Assembly: GCF_000284255.1 (NCBI RefSeq)
Contig: NC_017075.1
Coordinates: forward strand, 1,550,001-1,614,000
From: Rubrivivax gelatinosus IL144
Lineage (GTDB): Bacteria > Pseudomonadota > Gammaproteobacteria > Burkholderiales > Burkholderiaceae_C
DNA: 64,000 nucleotides
Reading direction: 5' to 3'
Positions 1 to 8,319 of the stretch are shown piece by piece. Under the pieces are notes generated by a model. The model did not search any database, had not been told where the DNA came from, and worked only from the letters and a program-made list of their open reading frames with translations. The first letter of the stretch is position 1. Each line of letters starts with the position of its first letter. The translations under genes were made by a program, and so were the position numbers.

Positions 1-1
1 C

Positions 2-94
2 GAGCGTTACGTGCTGCTGATCCGGCCCGGCCCGCGCATGGGCGAAGCCGCGCTCGCGATCGCCGACTGCCTGGCCGGGCTGCCCGAGCGATGA
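2..94 (+). CDS. C-terminal end of a periplasmic binding protein, probably corrinoid (BtuF-like); cut by window edge
   Basis: Only the last 30 codons are present, read in frame 2 and ending at TGA 92-94. The tail contains a PGPRMGEAALAIADCL segment, which resembles the final helix of class III (TroA/BtuF-type) binding proteins. The stop overlaps the ATG of the FecCD permease gene by four bases (ATGA), so the genes are translationally coupled. The cobalamin synthesis genes downstream suggest a corrinoid ligand, but the identity rests almost entirely on context; a siderophore or haem binding protein would look the same here. Confidence 0.55.
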   Translation, partial: ERYVLLIRPGPRMGEAALAIADCLAGLPER

Positions 95-1112
95 ACGCCG
101 CCCTCGCGCTCGACCTGTCGCGCCGTCGCCGCCTGGTGATGGGGCTGGCCGTCGCCGCGCTGGCGCTGTCGCTGCTCGGCCTGGGCGTCGGCAGCGAAGG
201 CTGGAGCTGGCACTGGAGCGACGCCGATTCGGCGGTGCCGATGGAGCTGATCGTCGGCCAGATCCGTGCCCCGCGCACGCTGGGTGCGCTGCTCGTCGGC
301 GCGCTGCTCGGGCTGGCCGGCGCGATCGCGCAGGGGCTGTTCCGCAACCCGCTGGCCGATCCTTATCTGCTGGGCACCGGCTCGGGTGCTTCGCTGGCCG
401 TGGTGCTGGTGCTGGCCGCCAGCGCTGCCGGCGGCCACGCGCTCGCGCTGGCCAACGTCGAGTGGCTGCCGCGCATCGGCCTGGTCGTCGCTGCGTTCTT
501 CGGCGCGCTGGGCGGCGTCTCGCTGACGCTGTTGCTGGCGCGCGGCGCGCAGGAGCCGCTGCGGCTGCTGCTGTCGGGCGTCGTCGTCGGCGTCGTGCTC
601 GGTGCCGGCAGCGACCTCGTGACGACCTGGTCGCCCGACGCGCTGCGCGGCAAGCAGAGCTTCATGCTCGGCTCCACCGGTTTCCTCGGCTGGCAGAGCG
701 TGGCGCTGCTGGCTGCCGGCCTGGCGCTGGCGCTGCCGCCGGCCTGGCGCCTGGCGCGTGCGCTCGACGCGCTCGGCCTGGGCGAAGAAAGCGCCGCCAG
801 CCTGGGCCTTGCGCTGCCGCGGCTGCGGCTGCTGCTCGTCGTGCTGCTGGCGCTGTGCACCGCGCTGGCGGTGTCGCAGGCCGGGCTGGTCGGTTTCGTC
901 GGCCTCGTCTCGCCGCACCTCGTGCGCCGCTTCGCGCCGGCGCCGCAGCGTTTCATGCTGCCCGCCAGCGCCGCCGCCGGCGGCGTGCTGATGCTCGGCG
1001 CCGACATCCTGGCGCGCGGGCTGATCGCGCCGCAGGAGCTGCCGGTCGGCGTGCTGACCGCGGTGCTCGGCGGCGGCTACCTGCTGTGGCTGCTGCACAA
1101 GCGGGGCGTGCG

Positions 1113-1116
<4 letters not shown>
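91..1116 (+). CDS. btuC: FecCD-family ABC transporter permease, probably vitamin B12/corrinoid importer
   Basis: This 341-residue protein is highly hydrophobic, with the many membrane helices expected of the type II (BtuC/FecCD) importer fold. The family motif NPLADPYLLGTGSGA sits near residues 86-100, and a GEESAASLGL coupling-helix segment lies in the second half. It would form the inner-membrane channel, paired with the ATPase that follows and the binding protein that precedes. Its start overlaps the upstream stop and its own stop overlaps the next ATG. Four cobalamin synthesis genes follow, which favours a corrinoid substrate; iron-siderophore transport by the same family cannot be excluded from sequence alone. 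Confidence 0.88.
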
Positions 1117-1871
<755 letters not shown>

Positions 1872-1880
1872 GAGTTCGTG

Positions 1881-3353
1881 ATGGAAAAGAAGGCTAGGGC
1901 GCTGATCGTCTGGGGTACGACGAGCGGCGCCGGGAAAAGCTGGCTGGCCACCGCTTTGTGCCGTTGGGCTGCGCGCCGCGGCGTCGACGTCGCGCCGTTC
2001 AAGGCGCAGAACATGAGCAACAACGCCCGAGTCGTGCCGGCGCTGGACGGTGGCTGGGGCGAGATCGGCGCGGCGCAGTACTTCCAGGCGCTGGCCTCGG
2101 GGCTGGCGCCGTCGGTCGAGCACAACCCGGTGCTGCTCAAGCCCGAGCGCGACACCGCCAGCCAGGTGCTGCTGCACGGGCGTGTCGAACCGGGGCTGTC
2201 GCGTGCCGGCTGGCGCGAGCGCAGCGAGCTGCTGGCCGCCACCGCGCGCGACAGCCTGGAGCGGCTGCAGCGCCGCCACGAGCTGCTGATCATCGAAGGC
2301 GCCGGCTCGCCGGCCGAGATCAACCTCGCGCCGCACGACTACGTCAATCTGCAGACCGCACGCTGGGCCGAGGCCCGGGCGCTCCTCGTCAGCGACATCG
2401 ACCGCGGCGGCTCCTTCGCCCACCTGTACGGCACCTGGGCGCTGCTGCCCGACGACCTGAAACCGCAGCTGCAGGGCTTCGTGCTGAACCGCTTCCGCGG
2501 CGACCCGGCGCTGCTGGCGCCGGCGCCGCAGCAGCTGGAAGAGCGCACCGGCGTGCCGACGCTGGCCGTCGTGCCGATGTGGCGCGACCACGGACTGCCC
2601 GAGGAAGACGGCATGCTCGACGAAGCGCCGATCGGCCGCGGCCCGGCGCGCCGGCGCATCGCCATCGTCGCCTACCCGCACATCAGCAACCTCGACGAGT
2701 TCCAGCCGCTGGCGCGCGTCGAGGGCCTGCGCCTGATCTGGGCGCGCGACGCGGCGGCGCTCGAAGGCGTGGACTGCATCATCCTGCCCGGCTCCAAGCA
2801 GGTCAGCGGCGACCTCGCCTGGCTGCGCGCCCGCGGCCTGGACGCGGCCATCGCCCGCCACGCCGCCGCCGGCGGCCCGGTGATCGGCGTCTGCGGCGGG
2901 TTGCAGATGCTGGGCCAGACGCTGGCCGACCCCGAGGGCCACGACGGCGACGTCGGCTTCTCGGCGCCCGGCCTGGGTCTGCTGCCGCTGGCCACCGGCT
3001 TCGTCGCCGACAAGCACGTGCAGCCGGCGCGCGTGTGTTTCGGCGCCACCGACGGCGCCTGGCACGCGCTGTCCGGCGTCGAGGCCGCCGGCTACGAGAT
3101 TCACTGCGGCCGCACCGTGGCGCTGTCCGACGCCGCGCGGCCGGTGCTGCACGACCCCGCCGGCCTGGTGATCGGCTGGCAGCGCGGCAACGTGCTGGGC
3201 GTCTACGCCCACGGCCTGTTCGAGTCGCCGAACGTGCTCCACGCGCTGTACGGCGACACCGTGCCGACGCTGCAGAGCGTCTTCGAAGGCCTGGCCGACC
3301 ACGTCGAGGCGGCGTTCACGCCCGGCACGCTGGAGCGCCTGCTGCTCGCTTGA
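1881..3353 (+). CDS. cobQ: Cobyric acid synthase (glutamine-hydrolysing)
   Basis: CobQ amidates four carboxyl groups of adenosylcobyrinic acid a,c-diamide, using ATP and glutamine, in the cytoplasm. The 490-residue protein has the expected N-terminal dethiobiotin-synthetase-like ATPase domain, with P-loop GTTSGAGKS at residues 12-20 followed by the family stretch FKAQNMSNNA. The C-terminal class I glutaminase domain carries the nucleophile C338 in GVCGGLQML and H444 in YAHGLFESP. ATG 1881 is preferred over the adjoining GTG at 1878. It begins nine bases after the ATPase gene and is followed by cobT after a 118-base gap in which I see nothing specific. Confidence 0.95.
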   Translation: MEKKARALIVWGTTSGAGKSWLATALCRWAARRGVDVAPFKAQNMSNNARVVPALDGGWGEIGAAQYFQALASGLAPSVEHNPVLLKPERDTASQVLLHGRVEPGLSRAGWRERSELLAATARDSLERLQRRHELLIIEGAGSPAEINLAPHDYVNLQTARWAEARALLVSDIDRGGSFAHLYGTWALLPDDLKPQLQGFVLNRFRGDPALLAPAPQQLEERTGVPTLAVVPMWRDHGLPEEDGMLDEAPIGRGPARRRIAIVAYPHISNLDEFQPLARVEGLRLIWARDAAALEGVDCIILPGSKQVSGDLAWLRARGLDAAIARHAAAGGPVIGVCGGLQMLGQTLADPEGHDGDVGFSAPGLGLLPLATGFVADKHVQPARVCFGATDGAWHALSGVEAAGYEIHCGRTVALSDAARPVLHDPAGLVIGWQRGNVLGVYAHGLFESPNVLHALYGDTVPTLQSVFEGLADHVEAAFTPGTLERLLLA

Positions 3354-3471
3354 ACCCAGCGGCGCCGTGGCCTTGCAGGGCGGCCGGCGCCGTGTTTCGT
3401 GTCCTGCGTCACCCGGCGGCGACCGTCCGCCGGAGCTTCCATCGTCGTGCCGCTTCGGCGGCCAGTGCTCC

Positions 3472-4500
3472 ATGAACTTCTCCGTCCCCGACTTCCAAGA
3501 CCCCCAACTCGCCGCGCGCGTGCAGCACCGGCTCGACCAGAAGACCAAGCCGCAGGGCTCGCTCGGCCGCATCGAGGCCGTCGCGCTGCAGATGGCGCTG
3601 GTGCAGGGGCGCGAGAACCCGCGGCTCGACGCGCCGCAGATGGTCATCTTCGCCGGTGACCACGGCATCGCCGCGCAAGGCGTCTCGGCCTTCCCGCAGG
3701 AAGTGACGGTGCAGATGGTGCACAACATGCTGGCCGGCGGCGCCGCGATCTCGGTGCTGGCGCGCCAGCACGGCCTGGCGCTGACGGTGCTGGACTGCGG
3801 CGTGAAGGAAGACTTCGCGCCGGCGCCCGGCCTGGTCGCCGCCAAGTGCTGCCGCGGCAGCGCCGACAGCACGCAGACCCAGGCCCTCAGCGACGCCGAG
3901 TGCGAAGCCGCGATCGCCAACGGCGCGGCCTTCGTGCGCGACCTGCCGGGCAACGTGCTGATGCTCGGCGAGATGGGCATCGCCAACACCTCGCCGGCGG
4001 CGCTGCTGATGGCGCGCCTGACCGGGCTGTCGATCGAGCAGTGCGCCGGCCGCGGCACCGGCCTGGACCCGGCCGGCGTCGCCCACAAGGCGGCCGTGCT
4101 GCAGCGCGCGCTGGACCGCCACCCCGACGCGAAGACGCCGATGGCGGCGCTGGCCGCGCTCGGCGGCCCGGAGATCGCGACCATGGTCGGCGCCGTGCTG
4201 CAGGCCGCGGCGCTGCGCCGCCTGATCGTCGTCGACGGCTTCATCACCACCTCGGCGGTGGCGGTGGCCGCGGCGATCGAGCCGCGCGTGCTCGGCGCCT
4301 GCGTGTTCTCGCACGGCTCTGCCGAGAACGGCCACGGCCGCTGGCTGTCGCTGCTGGGCGTGCGCCCGCTCGTCGACCTGGGCCTGCGCCTGGGCGAAGG
4401 CTCGGGCGCGGCGCTGGCCTGGCCGCTGATCAAGTCGGCCGAGCTGATCCTGGCCGAGATGGCGAGCTTCGAGTCGGCGCAGGTCAGCAGTGCTGCATGA
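3472..4500 (+). CDS. cobT: Nicotinate-nucleotide:dimethylbenzimidazole phosphoribosyltransferase
   Basis: CobT makes alpha-ribazole 5'-phosphate from nicotinate mononucleotide and dimethylbenzimidazole, the lower-ligand branch of cobalamin synthesis. The 342-residue length is normal. Family motifs are present in order: FAGDHGIAAQGVSAFPQ, GEMGIANTSPAA, GRGTGLDP, a GGPEIATMVG segment, and RLGEGSGAAL near the C-terminus, which contains the likely catalytic glutamate. Its end overlaps the GTG start of cobS by 11 bases, indicating coupled translation. ATG 3472 fits the family N-terminus; the frame upstream is open but unlike CobT. Confidence 0.95.
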   Translation: MNFSVPDFQDPQLAARVQHRLDQKTKPQGSLGRIEAVALQMALVQGRENPRLDAPQMVIFAGDHGIAAQGVSAFPQEVTVQMVHNMLAGGAAISVLARQHGLALTVLDCGVKEDFAPAPGLVAAKCCRGSADSTQTQALSDAECEAAIANGAAFVRDLPGNVLMLGEMGIANTSPAALLMARLTGLSIEQCAGRGTGLDPAGVAHKAAVLQRALDRHPDAKTPMAALAALGGPEIATMVGAVLQAAALRRLIVVDGFITTSAVAVAAAIEPRVLGACVFSHGSAENGHGRWLSLLGVRPLVDLGLRLGEGSGAALAWPLIKSAELILAEMASFESAQVSSAA

Positions 4501-5275
4501 GCTGAGGCTGTTCTTCGTCGCGCTTCAGTTCATGACGCGCGTGCCGGTGCCGGCCTGGGTGGGCTGGCGGCCGGAGCTGATGCACGCCAGCTCGCGCTAC
4601 TACCCGGCCGTCGGCCTGGTGGTCGGCGGCTTCGGCGCCGCGGTGCTGTGGTTCGCGGCACCGCTGTGGCCGGCGCCGGTGGCCGTCGGGCTGTCGATGG
4701 CGGCCACGGTCTGGATGACCGGCGCCTTCCACGAGGACGGCCTGGCCGACACCTTCGACGCGCTGGGCGGCGCGGTGAGCCGCGAGAAGGCGCTCACGAT
4801 CATGAAGGACTCGCGCATCGGCAGCTACGGCGCCTGCGGGCTGGTGGCCGTGCTCGGCCTGAAGGCCGCGGCGCTGCACGGGCTGGCGACACGCGACTTC
4901 CTCGCCACGCTGGCCATCCTGCCGCTGGCGCACGCCTGGTCGCGTGCGGTGCCGGTGCTGATGCTGCGCCTGCTCAGCTACGCCGGCGACCTGGAGCACG
5001 CCAAGTCCAAGCCGCTGGCGCAGAAGGCGAGCGTGGGCACGCTGGCGGTCGTCGTCGGCTGGTGCGCGGCGGCGGGCGCCGCGGCGGTGCTGTGGCGGCT
5101 GGACCTGGCGCACACGACGCTGGCGGCGCTGGTCGTCGGCGCGGTGACGCTGTGGATGGCGCGCTGGCTGGCGCGCCGGCTGGGCGGCTACACCGGCGAC
5201 ACGCTGGGCGCGGCGCAGCAGTTCGCCGAACTCGGCGTCTACCTCACCTTCCTGGCGGGCATGCAGCATGGCTGA
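4490..5275 (+). CDS. cobS: Adenosylcobinamide-GDP ribazoletransferase (cobalamin synthase)
   Basis: CobS is an integral membrane enzyme that joins adenosylcobinamide-GDP with alpha-ribazole (phosphate) to form cobalamin. The 261-residue protein starts with the family-typical hydrophobic FFVALQFMTRVPVP and carries the diagnostic GAFHEDGLADTFDALGG motif near residues 78-95, with acidic residues that bind Mg2+. Several hydrophobic helices follow. The GTG start at 4490 lies inside cobT; no better in-frame start is nearby. The stop overlaps the cobC start by eight bases, so cobT, cobS and cobC form one coupled unit. Confidence 0.94.
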   Translation: MLHELRLFFVALQFMTRVPVPAWVGWRPELMHASSRYYPAVGLVVGGFGAAVLWFAAPLWPAPVAVGLSMAATVWMTGAFHEDGLADTFDALGGAVSREKALTIMKDSRIGSYGACGLVAVLGLKAAALHGLATRDFLATLAILPLAHAWSRAVPVLMLRLLSYAGDLEHAKSKPLAQKASVGTLAVVVGWCAAAGAAAVLWRLDLAHTTLAALVVGAVTLWMARWLARRLGGYTGDTLGAAQQFAELGVYLTFLAGMQHG

Positions 5276-5804
5276 ACTCTGGGCCTGGCGACATCCGCGT
5301 GTGGCCGGCGCCGCCGGCCGCTGTCTGGGCCGCACCGACCTGCCGGTCGACCGGCGCCGCGCCAAGCGCCTGGCGCACCGCATCCGCGCCGCGGCGCGCC
5401 GTAACGGCCTGCCGCGGGCGGTGACGGTGTCGCCGCTGGCGCGCTGCCGCGAGGTCGGCCGCTGGCTGGCGCGCTGGGGCTGGCGGGTCGAGGTCGACGC
5501 CGGCCTCGCCGAACTCGACTTCGGCGCCTGGGACGGACGTCGCTGGAGCGACATCGACTGGGCCGAGGTCGAGGCCTGGCAGAACGACCTCTGGCGCTAC
5601 GCGCCGGGCGGCGGCGAGACGCTGGAGGCGCTGACGGCGCGGGTGCACGGCTGGGCCGGCGCGGTGCAGGGCGTGCGCCTGGCCGTCGGCCACGCCGGCT
5701 GGCTGAACGCGCTGCGCGCCGTGCCGCGTGGTGCGACCGACTTTGCCGCGCGCGACTGGCCGACACCGCCGCGCCACGGCGAGTGCGTCGTCTGGCGCGG
5801 CTGA
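5268..5804 (+). CDS. cobC: Histidine phosphatase, probable alpha-ribazole phosphatase
   Basis: A 178-residue member of the histidine (phosphoglycerate-mutase-like) phosphatases. Family positions can be seen as R8-H9 in WRHPRV (P replaces the usual G of RHG), the arginine in SPLARCREV, the acidic LAELDFGAWDG and the second histidine in VGHAGW. Placement immediately after cobS, with an overlapping start, supports dephosphorylation of alpha-ribazole phosphate or cobalamin phosphate as the last step of nucleotide-loop assembly. It is shorter than a typical 200-residue CobC, with a compact C-terminal end. Confidence 0.85.
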   Translation: MAELWAWRHPRVAGAAGRCLGRTDLPVDRRRAKRLAHRIRAAARRNGLPRAVTVSPLARCREVGRWLARWGWRVEVDAGLAELDFGAWDGRRWSDIDWAEVEAWQNDLWRYAPGGGETLEALTARVHGWAGAVQGVRLAVGHAGWLNALRAVPRGATDFAARDWPTPPRHGECVVWRG

Positions 5805-5913
5805 AAACGCAGTTCATCGGCCGCGCTCCGCACTTCGTCGCACGCGGCTCGCGGCGCCCGGGGCCGCTGCCTAGAGTTCACTCCATCGACAACGCCACCC
5901 GATGGAGAGCGAA

Positions 5914-6063
5914 ATGAAAGACAGCTTCGTTGCCCGTGCCGCCGCCTTCGGTCTGGCCGCGCTGATGACCCTGGGCGTGCTGGAGAGCGTGGACTTCCTC
6001 GCCACCCCGCAGGCCACCGCCTCGGCCGGCCAGCTGGCTGCCGTGCCGGCGCCGCGCGCCTGA
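5914..6063 (+). CDS. Small hypothetical membrane or secreted peptide (49 aa)
   Basis: A short ORF not connected to its neighbours. An alternative in-frame ATG is at 5902, but 5914 is chosen because GGAGAG lies eight bases upstream. The product begins MKDSFVARAAAFGLAALMT, a basic residue followed by a hydrophobic helix, and continues with an Ala/Pro-rich tail ending APRA. It could be a single-pass membrane peptide or the remnant of a signal peptide plus a short mature part. A CTAGAGT element at 5871-5877 is a possible -10 box. I do not know a function. I recall similar small Ala-rich proteins in related genomes, but cannot verify this here. Confidence 0.55.
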   Translation: MKDSFVARAAAFGLAALMTLGVLESVDFLATPQATASAGQLAAVPAPRA

Positions 6064-6068
6064 GGCGC

Positions 6069-6464
6069 TCAGCGCCGCCGCACCACCAGTTCCGCGTACC
6101 CCGTCGCCGTGTCGGGCTCGCGCGAGAAAGCCCAGTCGGGCAACAACACGAGCAGCACTTCGGCCGTCGTCAGCACGATAGCGCCGTAGCCCAGATGGCC
6201 GCCGAGCACGCGGCCCGCCGCGTCGGAGACGCTGGCATGCAGGTGCGACGCCCCGGGCGCCACGCTGCCGGCCAGCGTCAGCAGCTCGACGCTGCCTTCG
6301 GGCGCCACCGTCGTCTCGGCGCCGGCCAGCCGCAGCACGGCCGGCTGCAGGCTGCCGATGCCTTGCAGCACGAAGCCGGCCTCGGCGCCGTGTTCGGCCA
6401 GCGCCGCTTCCAGCGCACGCCGCAGGTCGGCGCCGGGCGCCAGCCGCAGCGGCAGCGTCTTCAT
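6069..6464 (-). CDS. PPC/DUF296 domain protein
   Basis: A 131-residue protein that matches the PPC (plant and prokaryote conserved, DUF296) domain along its whole length: FVLQGIGSLQPAVLRLAG near the N-terminus, then HLHASVSDAAGRVLGGHL, which holds the conserved histidines of the family's metal or ligand pocket, and a C-terminal E(V/L)LLVLLPDWAFSREPD. Bacterial members are trimers of uncertain function; plant relatives carry AT-hooks, which this one lacks. ATG 6464 overlaps the stop of the hydrolase gene by four bases on the same strand, so the two genes are co-translated. Confidence 0.83.
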   Translation of the reverse strand: MKTLPLRLAPGADLRRALEAALAEHGAEAGFVLQGIGSLQPAVLRLAGAETTVAPEGSVELLTLAGSVAPGASHLHASVSDAAGRVLGGHLGYGAIVLTTAEVLLVLLPDWAFSREPDTATGYAELVVRRR

Positions 6465-7276
6465 GCCGCTTCGGCCGCCGCCAGGCGCGCCAGCACCGCG
6501 TCGGCCACCGCCAGTGGCTGCTCCATCGGGATCAGGTGCGTGCCGGCGATCCACTCGACCTGGCCGCGCGTGATCGCGCGGGTGGCCGCCAAGCCGACCT
6601 GGCGCACCTCGGCCGACTGCGTGCCGCCGATGAAGGCCACCGGGCAGCGCGGCGGATGCCGGTGCACCAGCTCGCCCAGGTGGTGCGGCAGCGTGTTGTA
6701 GAAGCGCGTCTCGACGTCGCGGTGGAAGGCCAGACGCACGCCGCCGGTCGGGTCAGGCTCGGTGCCGTGGGCGATGTAGTCGGCCAGCACGCGCGGGTCC
6801 CAGCGTGCGAACACCGCCTTCTTCGCGAAGTGCTCCAGCGCCGCCTCGGCCGAGGGCCAGTGCTGGCGCCTCGCCTTGGACACCTTGCCCGGCGAGATGC
6901 GGCCGATCAGCCGGGTCGCCTTGGCCACCTGCACGCTGTGCGCACGCCAGCCGGCGAGCACCGGCGAATCGAGCATCACGACCGAGGCGGCGATCTCGGG
7001 CCGCCGGCAGGCCGCCATCAGGCTCAGGTAGCCGCCCAGCGAGTGGCCGACGAAGTGCACGCGCCGGCCCGGCGCCGCCTGGTCGACGAAGTCCAGCAGC
7101 TGGCGCGCGATGTGCGGCCAGTTGCCGGTGACGGGGTAGCGCGGGTCGTGGCCGACCTTGGGCAGCGCCAGCACCTCGTGCCCGGCGGCGCGCCAGTGCG
7201 CGAACAGCACGCCGTAGCTGCCGGCCGGAAAGCCGTTGGCGTGCGAGAAGACGATGGGGGAATGCTCCGTGGCCAT
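6461..7276 (-). CDS. Alpha/beta hydrolase
   Basis: A 271-residue single-domain alpha/beta hydrolase. It has an oxyanion-loop HANGFPAGSY motif near residue 12, the nucleophile elbow VGHSLGG with S79, an acidic candidate in the later strand, and a late GTHLIP segment with the probable catalytic histidine. No signal peptide is evident, so it is probably cytoplasmic. ATG 7276 gives the standard start; a TTG at 7312 would add 12 residues unlike the family. It is translationally coupled to the PPC-domain gene downstream. The substrate cannot be deduced. Confidence 0.85.
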   Translation of the reverse strand: MATEHSPIVFSHANGFPAGSYGVLFAHWRAAGHEVLALPKVGHDPRYPVTGNWPHIARQLLDFVDQAAPGRRVHFVGHSLGGYLSLMAACRRPEIAASVVMLDSPVLAGWRAHSVQVAKATRLIGRISPGKVSKARRQHWPSAEAALEHFAKKAVFARWDPRVLADYIAHGTEPDPTGGVRLAFHRDVETRFYNTLPHHLGELVHRHPPRCPVAFIGGTQSAEVRQVGLAATRAITRGQVEWIAGTHLIPMEQPLAVADAVLARLAAAEAA

Positions 7277-7366
7277 CTGCAGTATTCGTGGACGGCGAAT
7301 GATCGTCGACAACCGGGACGCGGAGCACGTCTCCGGCGGGACAGGCGGCCGCGGCGCGGCCGTGGA

Positions 7367-8191
7367 TCAGACGATCCTCTCTCCAGGGTGCGTGATTTTC
7401 CGCATCGGCTCGTAGCGCGAATGGCGCGACAGCAGCGGGTGAGCGGTGTCGCCGCCGTCCCAGCGCGGGTCGTCGATCGACTCGAAGACTTCGCGCAGGC
7501 GCTGGCCCCAGGTGCTGCGGATCATGCGGAAGTACGGGTTCTGCTCGTCGATGCAGACGTGGTCGCCCGAGGACAGCGCGCCGGCGCGGTAGACCATCAG
7601 GTCCAGCGGCAGGCCGACCGAGAGGTTGGACTTCAGCGTCGAGTCCATCGACACCAGCGCGCACTTGGCGGCTTCGTCCAGCGGTGTGGACGGCGTCAGC
7701 ACGCGGTCGAGGATGGGCTTGCCGTACTTGCTCTCGCCGATCTGGAAGAAGCAGGTCTCGCGCGTGGCCTCGATGAAGTTGCCGGCCGAATAGACCAGGA
7801 ACATGCGCATCGCCTCGCCGCGGATCTGGCCGCCGAAGATCATGCTGGTGTTGAAGTCGACGCCGGCAGCCTTCAGCGACGGGCCGTCCTGCTGGTAGAC
7901 ACGGCGCACCGCGGCGCCGAGCACGCGCGTGGCGTCGAACATGCTGCGCGCGTTCCAGATCGTCAGCGGTTCCTCGTCGCCGTTGTCCAGCTTCTCGACC
8001 TGCAGGATCTCGCGCACGCTCTGGCTGATGCTCAGGTTGCCGGCCGACAGCATCACCATGAAGCGGTCGCCGGGGCGCTCGTAGATCATCATCTTGCGAT
8101 AGGTGCTGATCTGGTCGAGGCCCGCGTTGGTGCGCGAGTCGGAGAGGAAGACGAGCCCGGCTTCGAGCCGGATGCCGACGCAGTAAGTCAT
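7367..8191 (-). CDS. Anbu-type proteasome-like peptidase (ancestral beta subunit)
   Basis: A 274-residue Ntn-hydrolase of the bacterial proteasome-like family. It begins MTYCVGIRLEAGLVFLSDSRTN, so removal of Met1 would expose Thr2 as the N-terminal nucleophile, and conserved D and S residues follow in SDSRTNAG. Later GNLSISQSV and YSAGNFI segments match Anbu rather than HslV. Length is about 100 residues greater than HslV, as usual for Anbu. In several Proteobacteria Anbu is next to transglutaminase, alpha-E and ATP-grasp genes; none of those is present, and it stands between a hydrolase gene and mutS. ATG 8191 matches the family N-terminus. Confidence 0.88.
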   Translation of the reverse strand: MTYCVGIRLEAGLVFLSDSRTNAGLDQISTYRKMMIYERPGDRFMVMLSAGNLSISQSVREILQVEKLDNGDEEPLTIWNARSMFDATRVLGAAVRRVYQQDGPSLKAAGVDFNTSMIFGGQIRGEAMRMFLVYSAGNFIEATRETCFFQIGESKYGKPILDRVLTPSTPLDEAAKCALVSMDSTLKSNLSVGLPLDLMVYRAGALSSGDHVCIDEQNPYFRMIRSTWGQRLREVFESIDDPRWDGGDTAHPLLSRHSRYEPMRKITHPGERIV

Positions 8192-8319
8192 GCCTGGAGT
8201 AACGGGTGCGGTGGCCCGGGCTTGAGCGCGATGGGAGGCGGCAAGCGTAACAGGGCGTCGCTCTCGGCGCGCCCCCTTTGTTGCCGCCGCCGGCCGCGCG
8301 GCGTGAAGCGCCTCGCGCT

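Noticed and set aside
5268..5804. RHP in place of RHG in the CobC-like phosphatase considered as loss of activity
   Set aside because: The catalytic R and H, the second H and the acidic and arginine residues are all kept; proline at the third position does not remove a catalytic group.
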